From: an uncultured Helicobacteraceae bacterium
Lineage (GTDB): Bacteria > Campylobacterota > Campylobacteria > Campylobacterales > UBA6016
Assembly: GCA_937973585.1 (NCBI GenBank)
Contig: CALJKN010000078.1
Location: 1 to 30,069 of the forward strand
Reading direction: 5' to 3'
DNA length: 30,069 bases
The position numbers and the translations under genes are program-made. The notes under the pieces are model-generated. The model ran no database searches and was not told where the DNA came from. It saw nothing but the letters and a program-made list of their open reading frames with translations. Position 1 is the first letter of the stretch, and the number at the start of each line of letters is the position of its first letter. This document shows positions 7,656 to 16,181 of this stretch, piece by piece.

Positions 7656-7954
7656 GCGAAAAATGGGATGCCAGATACCTTGCCGTCTTCGACTCATACG
7701 GGTTTGACGACAAGGCCATAAATGATGACTTTGGCGGGGATTTTGACAAACTGGATGACTTATTCTACGATGTCGCCTCACAAATTATAAACGATCCGGA
7801 TAGCTTGGGAAAATTGCCAAGTGAATTTCGGGTCGATTTTTCACTTTATATGTCCGGCGATCCGGCGATCATTAAAAGATTTGAAGAGCCGAAAATAAAG
7901 CTAATGTGCCTTTCCGATCTTTACGATTACCTCCGTATCTACAAATACTCCTAA
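7652..7954 (+). CDS. Hypothetical protein, 100 aa, coupled to the c-di-GMP gene
   Basis: The TTG start at 7652 overlaps the stop of the PAS-GGDEF-EAL gene (TTGA), with a G-rich ribosome site (CTGGGGGAAC) upstream, so translation is probably coupled. The product is small, acidic and aromatic-rich (SYGFDDKAINDDFGGDFDKL), without signal peptide or membrane helix. I do not recognise a family. The tight coupling suggests a partner or regulator of the upstream protein, which is inference from position. Confidence 0.6.
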   Translation: MSEKWDARYLAVFDSYGFDDKAINDDFGGDFDKLDDLFYDVASQIINDPDSLGKLPSEFRVDFSLYMSGDPAIIKRFEEPKIKLMCLSDLYDYLRIYKYS

Positions 7955-7982
7955 TATTTTTTGAAATTAAAAATCAAAATAC

Positions 7983-8011
7983 TTGACATATTAAAATTTT
8001 TCATGTAAAAT
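7983..8011 (+). promoter_or_regulatory. Sigma-70 promoter of the iron island
   Basis: TTGACA at 7983-7988 and TAAAAT at 8006-8011 are 17 bp apart, upstream of exbB. The start point would be near 8018. The AT-rich stretch at 8021-8041 (AAATATGAGATTAGTTATCA) has loose Fur-box character, with GAT/ATC half sites, which would fit iron repression, but I cannot score it. Confidence 0.75.
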
Positions 8012-8014
8012 CGC

Positions 8015-8051
8015 CCCCTTAAATATGAGATTAGTTATCACTCTTAAGGGG
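8015..8051 (+). promoter_or_regulatory. Inverted repeat pairing with the exbB ribosome binding site
   Basis: CCCCTTAA (8015-8022) is the perfect complement of TTAAGGGG (8044-8051). The second arm contains the exbB Shine-Dalgarno AAGGGG just before ATG 8057. If the transcript begins at or before the left arm, folding would hide the ribosome site. The predicted start near 8018 would leave only part of the left arm in the RNA, so the effect may be weak or depend on start choice. Confidence 0.4.
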
Positions 8052-8056
8052 ATATT

Positions 8057-8479
8057 ATGGAGTACTTGAAAGACTTGGTTGATTACGGAACCATTGGCGT
8101 TCTGGGGATTATGAGTATTTTGGCTATCGGGTTTGCGATTGAGAGGGTGTTTTTTTACTCCTCGGTAAATATTTTAGCTTTTGAGACAAAAAATCAGATA
8201 GAGGCGGCTTTGACAAAAAATCTGTCCGCCATATCACTGATAGGTTCAAATGCCCCTTATGTCGGCTTACTGGGTACGGTAGCCGGAGTAATGGTAGTTT
8301 TTTATGAGATTGGGCAAAAAGGGGGTCTGCAGCCCTCAGAGGTGGTTGTCGGCCTATCTTTGGCGCTAAAGGCTACCGCTCTGGGTCTTTTGGTCGCCAT
8401 CCCGTCCACGATGATTTACGGAGCCTGCCTACGAAAGGTGGATTTGCTCATTGGGAAATGGGAAGATGCGCGCTCTTAA
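8057..8479 (+). CDS. exbB: Biopolymer transport protein ExbB
   Basis: A 140-aa inner-membrane protein of the MotA/TolQ/ExbB proton-channel family. Three hydrophobic segments are visible, near residues 12-32, 68-88 and 98-122. The conserved core is present: GSNAPYVGLLGTVAGVMVVF, then VGLSLALKATALGLLVAIPS, whose threonine and alanine line the proton path. It is at the compact end of the family, as in other Campylobacterota. It works with the following ExbD and TonB to pass proton-motive force to outer-membrane receptors. ATG 8057 follows AAGGGG. Confidence 0.93.
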   Translation: MEYLKDLVDYGTIGVLGIMSILAIGFAIERVFFYSSVNILAFETKNQIEAALTKNLSAISLIGSNAPYVGLLGTVAGVMVVFYEIGQKGGLQPSEVVVGLSLALKATALGLLVAIPSTMIYGACLRKVDLLIGKWEDARS

Positions 8480-8852
8480 GAGGGTGGAGGGGATAAATGT
8501 CGTCCCTCTCATAGATGTTGTGTTAGTTCTTTTGGCTATTGTCCTTACTATCTCTACGTTTGTTGCGACGGGGCAACTAAAAATAGAGCTCCCTGCCGCA
8601 AAAAGTACAGAGGTGTCACAGGGGCAACAAAAAGTTGAGATAGCGGTTTTGAGCGGCGGTGAACTCTACTATGACGGTGAAAAAATCGATAAAGCGGGTC
8701 TTGAGACAAAGATATCCGGACTTTCAAAAGGTGATTTTGTCCATATCAAAGGGGACAAAAAAAGCGCATTTGAAGATTTTGTATTTGTTATGGATAGGCT
8801 AAAGCTTCAAGGGCTTGAGAAGATTACGATCGTTACCAAAAATGAGGGGTAG
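8466..8852 (+). CDS. exbD: Biopolymer transport protein ExbD
   Basis: I choose ATG 8466, giving 128 aa starting MRALKRVEGINVVPLIDV, rather than the in-frame TTG 15 bases earlier, because ExbD proteins begin with this short basic stretch. The gene overlaps exbB by 14 bases. One transmembrane helix (about 11-33) carries the key aspartate of the PLIDV motif that conducts protons in the ExbB channel. The rest is the periplasmic domain (VEIAVLSGGELYYDGEKID). Confidence 0.92.
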   Translation: MRALKRVEGINVVPLIDVVLVLLAIVLTISTFVATGQLKIELPAAKSTEVSQGQQKVEIAVLSGGELYYDGEKIDKAGLETKISGLSKGDFVHIKGDKKSAFEDFVFVMDRLKLQGLEKITIVTKNEG

Positions 8853-8855
8853 CAA

Positions 8856-9506
8856 ATGACTTTGAGCGTTAACAGAGACAGAAATCCGGAGTTTATACTA
8901 CTCTCTTTTGTGTTGCATGCCGTTTTTGCATTTTTTTTGATTAGGCATCACGCCGAGGAGCCAAAATCGGTAGCCGTCCCTCTTGGGATAACATTTGAGA
9001 CTGAGCAAAAAGAGGAGCCGGCAAAACCGATACAAAAACCTGTGCAAAAAATAGAGCCGCAAAAGAAAAATGTACAAAAAGAGATAGCTAGAGCGGTCGA
9101 ATCAAAAAATATTGTTCAACCGCCGACCGCTACCCAAAAAATAGAGGCCGTAAATGTCCAAACAAGAGAGAGTAGCCAGACAAAGGCAGAGGTTACGGAT
9201 AATGAGCCAAAACCCGTAAAAGAGATTCCGGCAAGTTTTACGGCAGATTATCTAAAAAATCCACATCCGTCGTACCCGTCAATTTCCAGAAGACTCGGCG
9301 AGGAGGGGAAAGTGCTGTTAAGGGTGCAGGTTTCGGCGGATGGTTTTGCCGGAGCTGTAACGGTACAAAAAAGTTCAGGATTTGAACGGCTAGACGAATC
9401 GGCTCTAAATTCCGTCAAAAACTGGAGATTCGTTCCGGCAAAAAAAGGGGATCAAAACATAGTTTCTTGGGTTTTGGTTCCTATAGTTTTTAGTCTAAAC
9501 AGGTGA
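8856..9506 (+). CDS. tonB: Energy-transducing protein TonB
   Basis: The 216-aa protein has the TonB plan. An N-terminal membrane anchor (FILLSFVLHAVFAFFLIRHH) is followed by a long Lys/Glu/Pro linker (about 45-130; KEEPAKPIQKPVQKIEPQKK) that spans the periplasm, and a C-terminal TonB domain (about 135-216) with NPHPSYP, GEEGKVLLRVQV and LDESALNSVKNWRFVPA. It is the third gene of the exbB-exbD-tonB set and starts 3 bases after the exbD stop behind GAGGGG. Confidence 0.93.
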   Translation: MTLSVNRDRNPEFILLSFVLHAVFAFFLIRHHAEEPKSVAVPLGITFETEQKEEPAKPIQKPVQKIEPQKKNVQKEIARAVESKNIVQPPTATQKIEAVNVQTRESSQTKAEVTDNEPKPVKEIPASFTADYLKNPHPSYPSISRRLGEEGKVLLRVQVSADGFAGAVTVQKSSGFERLDESALNSVKNWRFVPAKKGDQNIVSWVLVPIVFSLNR

Positions 9507-9510
9507 TATC

Positions 9511-9687
9511 GTGAAAGAGGAGAAAATATTTGAGAGATCGCAGACAAAAGGCTCTGCCGATGAGAAGGTGATGATTATCAGCAGTTCGGAGCTTTTCGGG
9601 CAAAACCATTTTGTGTATATAGAGCATGAAGGGCAAAAGTATACCCTTAGGGTCACAAGGGAAAATAAACTGATACTGACAAAATAG
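9511..9687 (+). CDS. hemP: Small HemP-family protein, 58 aa
   Basis: A 58-codon gene starting at GTG 9511, four bases after the tonB stop. The C-terminal half fits the HemP/HmuP family (PF10636): ISSSELFGQNHFVYIEHEG, then YTLRVTRENKLILTK, ending in the near-invariant LILTK. HemP/HmuP proteins are encoded beside heme or siderophore receptors and have been linked to activating receptor transcription. Its place between tonB and the receptor gene fits. It is too short for many automatic gene callers. Confidence 0.85.
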   Translation: MKEEKIFERSQTKGSADEKVMIISSSELFGQNHFVYIEHEGQKYTLRVTRENKLILTK

Positions 9688-9704
9688 TAAACATCTAAAA
9701 CATA

Positions 9705-9738
9705 TAGCCAGCCAGACCGTTTAGGTAGTAGCCAGCCA
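9705..9738 (+). repeat. Short direct repeat in the receptor leader
   Basis: TAGCCAGCCA occurs at 9705-9714 and 9729-9738, a 24-bp period, in the 76-bp gap between hemP and the receptor gene. It could be a regulator site seen twice on one face of the helix, or a chance duplication. Confidence 0.4.
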
Positions 9739-9763
9739 CGAATATTTCTAAAGGGAAAAAAGT

Positions 9764-12043
9764 ATGGCATACAAAGAACAAATCAGGCGGCTCTCAAAAA
9801 GTCCGCTAAGGCCGATAGGTGCAGCGATATACGGCGTTGCCCTCGCTTCTTCGCTGTTTGGGGCAAACGACACTTCCGATAAAAACACCGCGACGACCTT
9901 GAAAACCGTAGAGGTAAAAGAGAATATAGAGCTTGAACTCCCTAGGTATCAGCCGTCGGTCTCAAAAGTCGGTAAAACCAAACAGACAGTTCACGAAGTC
10001 CCGCAAGCGATTACCGTCGTAACAAAAGAGCTAATGAAAGATCAGGCTCAGTTTACACTCAAAGATGCCATGAAAAACGTTGCCGGACTCACGTTTAATG
10101 CGGCCGAGGGCGGGAGAATCGGCGATAATATGAACCTGAGAGGTTTTTATACGTTTGGGGATATGTATCTGGACGGAATCAGGGATGCTTCGCAATACAA
10201 CAGGGATGCGTTTAATCTTGAGAGCGTAGATGTCCTAAGGGGCGGTGCAGCTATGCTTTTCGGTAGAGGTCAGGCCGGAGGGGTGATCAGCCAGCAGAGC
10301 AAAACCCCAAAATGGGAGGACGGTTCGAGCATTTCGGTTAGCGGCGGAGAAAACGGATTTTGGAGGACATCTGCGGATATAAACAAAAAATTTTCAGACA
10401 ATATTGCCGTTAGGGTAAATGCCGTAAAACAAGGTGGCGGCTCTACGAGAGACGACGTAAAAAATGAGACGGAGGGTTTTGCCCCTAGTATCAGCTATAA
10501 GCCTTATGACGGCGGCGAGATTACATTTTCCCATTTTTATCTAAACACCCATATAACGCCGGATTACGGTATCCCTTTTTTCAACAAGGAGCCGTTGGAT
10601 GTTTCAAATAATACGTTTTACGGGTTTACAAACGACTATGAAGACAACAAGGTCAACATCACGACTATAGCCTATACTCACAAGTTCTCAAAGGATACCG
10701 AGCTTCGTTCGGCGCTTAGAAAGGCAGATTATCTGAGGGACAACTGGGCGATTGCGGCGCAAAGCTACAATCAGGCGACCGGAGCGGTTAGTCGAAGTCT
10801 CAAAAGCCAAGGGGCGCAAGAGCAGGTATATGATTGGCAAAATGATCTCAACACGAAGTTTGAAACGTTTGGGCTAAAGCACGAGGCGCTTTTTGGGACA
10901 GAGTTTTTGCATGAAAGGCAGACTAGATGGGGACGAACCTCTATAGCTACCGCTTTTCCAAATATCTCTAGTGCATCAGGCGGCTCTTATGGGCTTAGCG
11001 GAACAGGGACGAAACTTGCCAACAACGGTATTTTTTATACCAGAACCTCGGCTACGGCGGCATGGGCTGCAACTCTTCCGGATACCGTTGCGAGCCCATC
11101 ATCGACATTGCCTAGCGGCTATGAGTCTTGGTACGGCGAAAAAGGGAGGGTGATTAGCGGTAGATATCTAGGTAAGACGATAGCCCTCTACGGTCAGGAT
11201 ATTATAGAGGTTGCTCCGGGATGGAAAGTGATGGGCGGCATCAGACATGACAGGCTTAGGATGGATTATTACGACGGGACGCTAACCAAAACCGGAGAGC
11301 TAAAATACAACGAAAACAGCTATAGAGCCGGAATAAGCTACGAGCCGACCAAAAACCAACACTACTATTTGGCGTGGAATAACTCTTTTAATACCACCGG
11401 GGATCTGTATTCGTTTTCAAACAAATATGATCCTGAGAAGAGTATTACATATGAACTTGGAGCCAAATGGGAGTTATTTGAGGGGGACTTGTCACTTAGA
11501 GCCTCTTTGTATAAAACAATTAAAGAGTGGGAGAGAAACACCGACGTAGAATCCGCCTCGGCTAGCCCGATCCTAACCAAAGAGAGGCATACCGACGGGT
11601 TGGAGCTAGAGGCTGCGGGGAGGATAACGGATGATTGGGAAATATTTGCCGGACTGGCACTTATGGATCCGAAAGTAGATGAGGTTGCCCCTGGGAAAAG
11701 TCAGGTCTACAAAGGGCAAAGACCGCCAAACTCGGCCACATATACATTCAACGTGTGGTCTACGTATAAGTTGGATAGAAACTGGAAAATAGGAGCCGGA
11801 GTAGACGGTAAAAGCGACAGAGAGGTTCACGCATACGGCGGGACAACTTTTGCGCCGAATAAAGCCCCGTCATTTGTAAAGGGCGATGCAATGGTCTCTT
11901 ATAGCAAAAAAGACTACACGATCCAGCTAAACGTCAAAAATGTACTTGATACGAAATACTATGATGCAGTCTATATAAACGGCGGCTTTGTAGTTCCGGC
12001 GATAGGGAGAACCGCCATTTTGAGCCTCGATTACAGATTTTAG
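9764..12043 (+). CDS. TonB-dependent catecholate-type siderophore receptor
   Basis: A 759-aa outer-membrane receptor. It has a long N-terminal signal (basic start, hydrophobic PIGAAIYGVALASSLFGA, about residues 16-33), a TonB-box region (LKTVEVKEN), and a plug domain (about 65-190) with VPQAITVVTKELMKDQ, NLRGFYTFGDMYLDGIRD and VDVLRGGAAMLFGRG. The 22-strand barrel ends with the terminal phenylalanine of AILSLDYRF. The plug resembles Fiu-type receptors for catecholate siderophores, and the following PiuC-type gene supports that, since the two are often paired. The true ligand cannot be read from sequence. ATG 9764 follows AAGGG. Confidence 0.88.
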   Translation: MAYKEQIRRLSKSPLRPIGAAIYGVALASSLFGANDTSDKNTATTLKTVEVKENIELELPRYQPSVSKVGKTKQTVHEVPQAITVVTKELMKDQAQFTLKDAMKNVAGLTFNAAEGGRIGDNMNLRGFYTFGDMYLDGIRDASQYNRDAFNLESVDVLRGGAAMLFGRGQAGGVISQQSKTPKWEDGSSISVSGGENGFWRTSADINKKFSDNIAVRVNAVKQGGGSTRDDVKNETEGFAPSISYKPYDGGEITFSHFYLNTHITPDYGIPFFNKEPLDVSNNTFYGFTNDYEDNKVNITTIAYTHKFSKDTELRSALRKADYLRDNWAIAAQSYNQATGAVSRSLKSQGAQEQVYDWQNDLNTKFETFGLKHEALFGTEFLHERQTRWGRTSIATAFPNISSASGGSYGLSGTGTKLANNGIFYTRTSATAAWAATLPDTVASPSSTLPSGYESWYGEKGRVISGRYLGKTIALYGQDIIEVAPGWKVMGGIRHDRLRMDYYDGTLTKTGELKYNENSYRAGISYEPTKNQHYYLAWNNSFNTTGDLYSFSNKYDPEKSITYELGAKWELFEGDLSLRASLYKTIKEWERNTDVESASASPILTKERHTDGLELEAAGRITDDWEIFAGLALMDPKVDEVAPGKSQVYKGQRPPNSATYTFNVWSTYKLDRNWKIGAGVDGKSDREVHAYGGTTFAPNKAPSFVKGDAMVSYSKKDYTIQLNVKNVLDTKYYDAVYINGGFVVPAIGRTAILSLDYRF

Positions 12044-12049
12044 CCGCCT

Positions 12050-12093
12050 CCCCCTTTTTCGGGGGATTTTCCTTAGGAAATCTCGGTTTTTTA
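12050..12093 (+). terminator. Stem-loops between receptor and piuC
   Basis: CCCCC-TTTTTC-GGGGG (12050-12065) followed by ATTTTCC, then GATTTTCC-TTA-GGAAATC followed by a T6 run, form two adjacent hairpins after the receptor stop. They look like an intrinsic terminator or attenuator. Downstream iron genes may be expressed at a lower level or from read-through. Confidence 0.6.
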
Positions 12094-12119
12094 AGGTAAA
12101 TCAATTCAAAGGAGCCAAA

Positions 12120-12803
12120 ATGCTTTTACATATTCCGGAGGTTTTGAGCAAGGAACAGGTGACGCATTGCAGAAATCTACTACTTGGGGCAAAATGGGTG
12201 GACGGGAATGTCACATCCGGTACACAGGCGGCAAAAGCAAAGAGAAATTTCCAGTTGCCTGAAGAGGGGGACGAGGCACAGGAGATACAAAAAATCATAC
12301 TGGATGCGCTCAGTAACAACGCCCTTTTTTTTACGGCTGCCCTCCCAAAAAAGATATTTCCGCCCCTTTTTAACTGCTACACGGGGGAGATGAATACGTT
12401 TGGAAACCATGTGGATAACGCCGTAAGGACTATGAGGGGAGGGGGCAAGAGGGTTCGCTCCGACCTGTCGTTTACCCTATTTTTTACCGATCCAGATGAG
12501 TATGAAGGTGGAGATCTGGTTATCGAGGATACCTTTGGGCAACAGAGGGTAAAGCTTCCGGCGGGGGATATGGTGCTCTATCCGTCGTCTAGCGTTCATA
12601 GGGTGGAGCCTGTGACTAGCGGGGCAAGAATATGCTCTTTTACATGGCTTGAGAGCATGGTCAGGGAGCTTGACAGAAGAAGGCTGCTATTTGATATGGA
12701 TATGGCGATTATGGCTCTTAGAGAGGGTGTCGGAGACAGTGATGAGGCTATTAGATTTACAAGCTGCTACCACAATCTGCTTAGAATGTGGGCCGATACG
12801 TGA
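12120..12803 (+). CDS. piuC: Fe(II)/2-oxoglutarate-dependent PKHD-type hydroxylase (PiuC/YbiX family)
   Basis: A 227-aa cytoplasmic dioxygenase. The iron-binding triad is visible as H97-x-D99 (GNHVDNAVRT) and H160 (SSVHRVEPV), with R170 (SGARICSFTW) for 2-oxoglutarate. The N-terminal half (LLHIPEVLSKEQV) and the FFTDPDEYEGGDLVI block match the PiuC/YbiX family, which is regularly encoded next to catecholate or piu-type siderophore receptors and thought to help release or process the siderophore. ATG 12120 has a strong AAAGGAG site. It ends 14 bases before the fbpA start. Confidence 0.9.
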   Translation: MLLHIPEVLSKEQVTHCRNLLLGAKWVDGNVTSGTQAAKAKRNFQLPEEGDEAQEIQKIILDALSNNALFFTAALPKKIFPPLFNCYTGEMNTFGNHVDNAVRTMRGGGKRVRSDLSFTLFFTDPDEYEGGDLVIEDTFGQQRVKLPAGDMVLYPSSSVHRVEPVTSGARICSFTWLESMVRELDRRRLLFDMDMAIMALREGVGDSDEAIRFTSCYHNLLRMWADT

Positions 12804-12817
12804 GAGGGGGAAAAACG

Positions 12818-13834
12818 ATGAAAACAACAGCACTAAATACACTCTTTGCTTTGGCGCTTTTGACCGTCTCCTCATTTGCAAAAGAGGAGGTAAACGTCTA
12901 TTCGCATAGGCATTATGAGGCTGACAAGATACTGTTTGCCGAGTTTGAGAAGCAAACAGGTATAAAAGTAAACGTAGTAACAGCCAAGGCCGAGGAGCTT
13001 GTAACGAAGCTAAAAATAGAGGGGAAAAACACACAGGCGGATATGCTCATTACCTCCGATGTCGGCAATCTATGGCAGGCAAAAGGGTTTGGACTTTTGA
13101 GCTCGGTAAACTCCGAGATACTGCGACAAAACGTTCCGGCGCATTTTACCGATAGCGACAAGGAGTGGTTTGGGCTAACCAAAAGGGCCAGAGTTATTGT
13201 ATATAACAAAAAAAAGATAGACCCAAAAACGATTCAAAGCTATATGAGTCTTATGGAGCCGAAATTTAACGACAAAATACTTGTTAGATCCTCCTCAAAT
13301 GCCTACAACCAGTCGCTTTTGGCATCCATCATAGCCCACGAAGGGGAGCAAAAAGCTCTTGAATGGGCAAAGGGGGTGGTAAACAATATGGCTAGAAACC
13401 CGAGAGGGGAAGATAGGGATCAGATTTACGGCGTGGCAACCGGAGACGGTGACGTGGCAATAGTAAACACGTATTATCTGGCCGCTATGATGGCCTCCCC
13501 AAACCAAAAAGACAGAGCCGTAGCCTCGTCGGTCGGAGTAGTATTCCCAAACCAAAACGGTTACGGAGCGCATGTCAATATAAGCGGGGCAGGGGTGGTC
13601 AAATGGGCCAAAAATTACAAAAATAGCGTTAGGCTACTGGAGTTTTTATCCTCAGCTGCCGCACAAAATATCTTTGCCCACTCCAACTTTGAATACCCGA
13701 TAAATCCGGCGGTCAAACAAGACGGCGTAGTCACCGCTCTGGGTGCCTTTAAAGAGGATGGGATAGAGCTTTCCAAAATAGGGGAGAACAACAAAAAAGC
13801 GGTACGGATTTTTAGTGAAGCCGGGTGGAGATAG
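12818..13834 (+). CDS. fbpA: Ferric-iron ABC transporter, periplasmic binding protein
   Basis: I choose ATG 12818 (338 aa) because GAGGGGG at 12804-12810 precedes it and it gives a clean signal peptide (MKTTALNTLFALALLTVSSFA, cut before KEE). An earlier GTG at 12788 would place charged residues first. The mature protein begins VNVYSHRHYEADK, typical of iron-binding FbpA/FutA proteins, and has the paired tyrosines Y219-Y220 (AIVNTYYLAAM) that bind ferric iron. It delivers iron to FbpB/FbpC. Confidence 0.92.
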   Translation: MKTTALNTLFALALLTVSSFAKEEVNVYSHRHYEADKILFAEFEKQTGIKVNVVTAKAEELVTKLKIEGKNTQADMLITSDVGNLWQAKGFGLLSSVNSEILRQNVPAHFTDSDKEWFGLTKRARVIVYNKKKIDPKTIQSYMSLMEPKFNDKILVRSSSNAYNQSLLASIIAHEGEQKALEWAKGVVNNMARNPRGEDRDQIYGVATGDGDVAIVNTYYLAAMMASPNQKDRAVASSVGVVFPNQNGYGAHVNISGAGVVKWAKNYKNSVRLLEFLSSAAAQNIFAHSNFEYPINPAVKQDGVVTALGAFKEDGIELSKIGENNKKAVRIFSEAGWR

Positions 13835-13840
13835 TAAAAT

Positions 13841-15268
13841 TTGAATAGATCGCTTGTAGCCCCTATATTTGGAGTTTTTACCGTTTTGCCTTTTTTGTTT
13901 TTGGCGGTATATTCGACGTATACCGGAGAGATTTTGATTGATGCTTCGGTAGTTAAAGATATAGGCTACTACTCGCTAAACTCGGCGTACCTCCTTTTTT
14001 TTGGATGCCTTGGGGCTTTGCTTCTGGGGCTCTCCACCGCTTTTTTGGCGGCCAGATATGAGTTTTGCGGCTCCTCTGTTTTTTCGGTTTTATTTATCCT
14101 CCCCCTTGCCCTTCCGTCGTATTTGAGCGGTTATGCCTACGTGTGGATTTTCCAAAAAGGGGGTCTACTGTCAACGGTTACGGGCAACGACGGATTGCAT
14201 CTTGATATTTTAAATCTATACGGTGCTTCGTTTGTTTTCGCAACGACGCTGTTTACATATGTGTATCTGTTGGCAAGAAGTGCTTTTTCGTCGATCGGTT
14301 CGGATGTTACGGATCTTATCAAAATTCGTGGAGCCTCATTTTTTTACGCTTTTTTCAGGGTGTATCTCCCGCTCTCTCTCCCGTCCGCTTTTGTCGGTTT
14401 ATCTTTGGTGGCGATGGAGATTTTGAGTGATTACGGGACGGTGACGTATTTTGGAGTCTCTCCGTTTAGTGTCGGAATATTTAAAACATGGTTTGGTTAC
14501 GGAGACCTCGCCGGAGCAGTTTTGCTCAGCGGTGCGATGATGGTTTTCGTATTTGCGGTGTTTGCCGCAGAGATGCGCTACAAAAACAAAATCTCACATA
14601 CCCTCTCATCCGCAACAGGTAAAAAAAGTGCAAAAGTTAGGCTCACCGGATTAAAAGGGGTATTTGCCTTTTTATTCTCATGCCTAGTCGTCGCCGTCAG
14701 TTTTTTTATCCCTGTTTGCTGTATTGCCTATTGGCTGTATATGGCGCCCCCGATTGATTTGGAGGTTTTATCGGTCGGAGCAAAGACGGTTGTTTTGTCG
14801 GTTGCAAGTTGTATAGTTATAGTCTTTTTGGCCTATTTTGTCTCGTATTTCAAAAAGCTATACCCGCCAAAGAGGGGGCTGTTTTTGTATAAACTCTCGT
14901 TTTTGGGGTATGCAACCCCCGGTGTGATCGTCGCAATGGCAATAACCGTGATGTTTGGGTTTTTGGATGAGACGCTATCGTACAGGGTTTTTAGCGGAGG
15001 ATTTTTCGCTTTGATTGCAGCGTATGCCGTCAGATATTTTGCCGCATCGGTAGGCTCCGTCGAGAGCGGTTTTGAGAGGGTGGACAAAAATATAGACGAC
15101 ACCGTAAAAATATTTGCTCAGAGTTTTATCTTTAGGTTTTTTTCAGTCTATCCGCCGCTAACAGCTAGATATATCATAACCGCTTTTTTGATTGTTTATA
15201 TAGACATCGCAAAAGAGCTTCCGGCTACTCTGGTTTTGAGGCCGTTTAACTTTGTATTGAGCGGGTAA
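13841..15268 (+). CDS. fbpB: Ferric-iron ABC transporter permease, C-terminally truncated
   Basis: A 475-aa membrane protein starting at TTG 13841 with GGAG ten bases upstream. It has about 11 hydrophobic segments in two permease halves, each with a coupling loop (IKIRGASFFYAFFRVYLPLS near 160; VKIFAQSFIFRFFSVYPPLT near 425). Family members continue after KELPATLVLRPFNF with about 45-55 residues that include a last membrane helix. Here the frame stops four codons later (VLSG, TAA). It therefore lacks the usual end, and the break coincides with the defective start of fbpC. Function may be reduced or lost. Confidence 0.85.
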   Translation: MNRSLVAPIFGVFTVLPFLFLAVYSTYTGEILIDASVVKDIGYYSLNSAYLLFFGCLGALLLGLSTAFLAARYEFCGSSVFSVLFILPLALPSYLSGYAYVWIFQKGGLLSTVTGNDGLHLDILNLYGASFVFATTLFTYVYLLARSAFSSIGSDVTDLIKIRGASFFYAFFRVYLPLSLPSAFVGLSLVAMEILSDYGTVTYFGVSPFSVGIFKTWFGYGDLAGAVLLSGAMMVFVFAVFAAEMRYKNKISHTLSSATGKKSAKVRLTGLKGVFAFLFSCLVVAVSFFIPVCCIAYWLYMAPPIDLEVLSVGAKTVVLSVASCIVIVFLAYFVSYFKKLYPPKRGLFLYKLSFLGYATPGVIVAMAITVMFGFLDETLSYRVFSGGFFALIAAYAVRYFAASVGSVESGFERVDKNIDDTVKIFAQSFIFRFFSVYPPLTARYIITAFLIVYIDIAKELPATLVLRPFNFVLSG

Positions 15269-16173
15269 CAAAAAATTTTCCGGACAAAAAAGCGCTTGAT
15301 TCGCTCTCGTTCTCGGTTAGGCAGGGTGAGACGTTTGCCCTTTTGGGGCACAGCGGATGCGGGAAGAGTACGATTCTTAGGATTATTGCGGGGTTGGAGA
15401 CGATGGATTCCGGCGATGTAGTGCTTGGGCTAGGCTCTATCTCAAAGCTTCCGCCGCATAAGCGAGGCATCTCTATGATGTTCCAAAACTATGCCCTTTT
15501 GCCGCATCTAAGCGTTGCAAAAAATATCACTTTGGATGGCAGATACGACCGTCGTACACTGGATGAGATACTGGAGAAAATGAGAATTTCTGAGCTTGCG
15601 AAGAGGTATCCGTCAGAGCTTAGCGGCGGGCAACGTCAGAGGGTGGCTCTAGCCAGAGCACTCATTTGCAATCCAAAAGTTATATTGTTGGATGAGCCTT
15701 TTAGCAATGTTGACCCGTCGTTAAAAAACGGATTAAGGGGCGAGTTGGCCTCAGTCGTAAAAAACTTCGGCACAACCGCAATCATCGTCACCCATGATAG
15801 AGATGACGCTTTTTGCTTGGCGGACAGAGGGGCTATTATGAGAGACGGCAGGGCTGTGCAGACCGGCAGTATTAAGGAGTTGTACTCTTTGCCTACCGAT
15901 AGATATTGCGCTGAGTTTTTCGGGGATATCAACGAGGTGGATCAAAAGACGGCACAACTCCTCGGATTAGATGGATTTGCAGGGGAGCCTGTTTTTATCC
16001 GTCCAAACAAAATAACCGTTTCCGACTCCGGTATTGCCGCCGTTATATTAAAATCAAAATATTTCGGTGATTTTTTTGAGTACCTCATCGGATGCGGCGG
16101 CATAACGCTAAAAATGCATACGAGTCGTCATTTTGAGATTGGCGATGAGGTGAGTGTTAGAGCGGAGAGCTAA
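15256..16173 (+). CDS. fbpC: Ferric-iron ABC transporter ATPase, start codon unclear
   Basis: The coding frame is clearly an FbpC-type ATPase: IERVTKNFPDKKALDSLSFS at the N terminus, Walker A GHSGCGKST, Q-loop MMFQNYALLPH, signature LSGGQRQRV, Walker B VILLDEPFSNVD and switch IIVTHDRDDA, then a C-terminal regulatory domain (VFIRPNKI). The frame is closed upstream at TAA 15247. Before Walker A it holds no ATG, GTG or TTG; the TTG at 15343 is too late and would remove the first strands. I mark ATT 15256 as the likely beginning of homologous sequence. It overlaps the fbpB end by 13 bases. A deletion that also removed the fbpB tail explains both defects. Confidence 0.8.
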   Translation: MERVTKNFPDKKALDSLSFSVRQGETFALLGHSGCGKSTILRIIAGLETMDSGDVVLGLGSISKLPPHKRGISMMFQNYALLPHLSVAKNITLDGRYDRRTLDEILEKMRISELAKRYPSELSGGQRQRVALARALICNPKVILLDEPFSNVDPSLKNGLRGELASVVKNFGTTAIIVTHDRDDAFCLADRGAIMRDGRAVQTGSIKELYSLPTDRYCAEFFGDINEVDQKTAQLLGLDGFAGEPVFIRPNKITVSDSGIAAVILKSKYFGDFFEYLIGCGGITLKMHTSRHFEIGDEVSVRAES

Positions 16174-16181
16174 AAGCCCTT

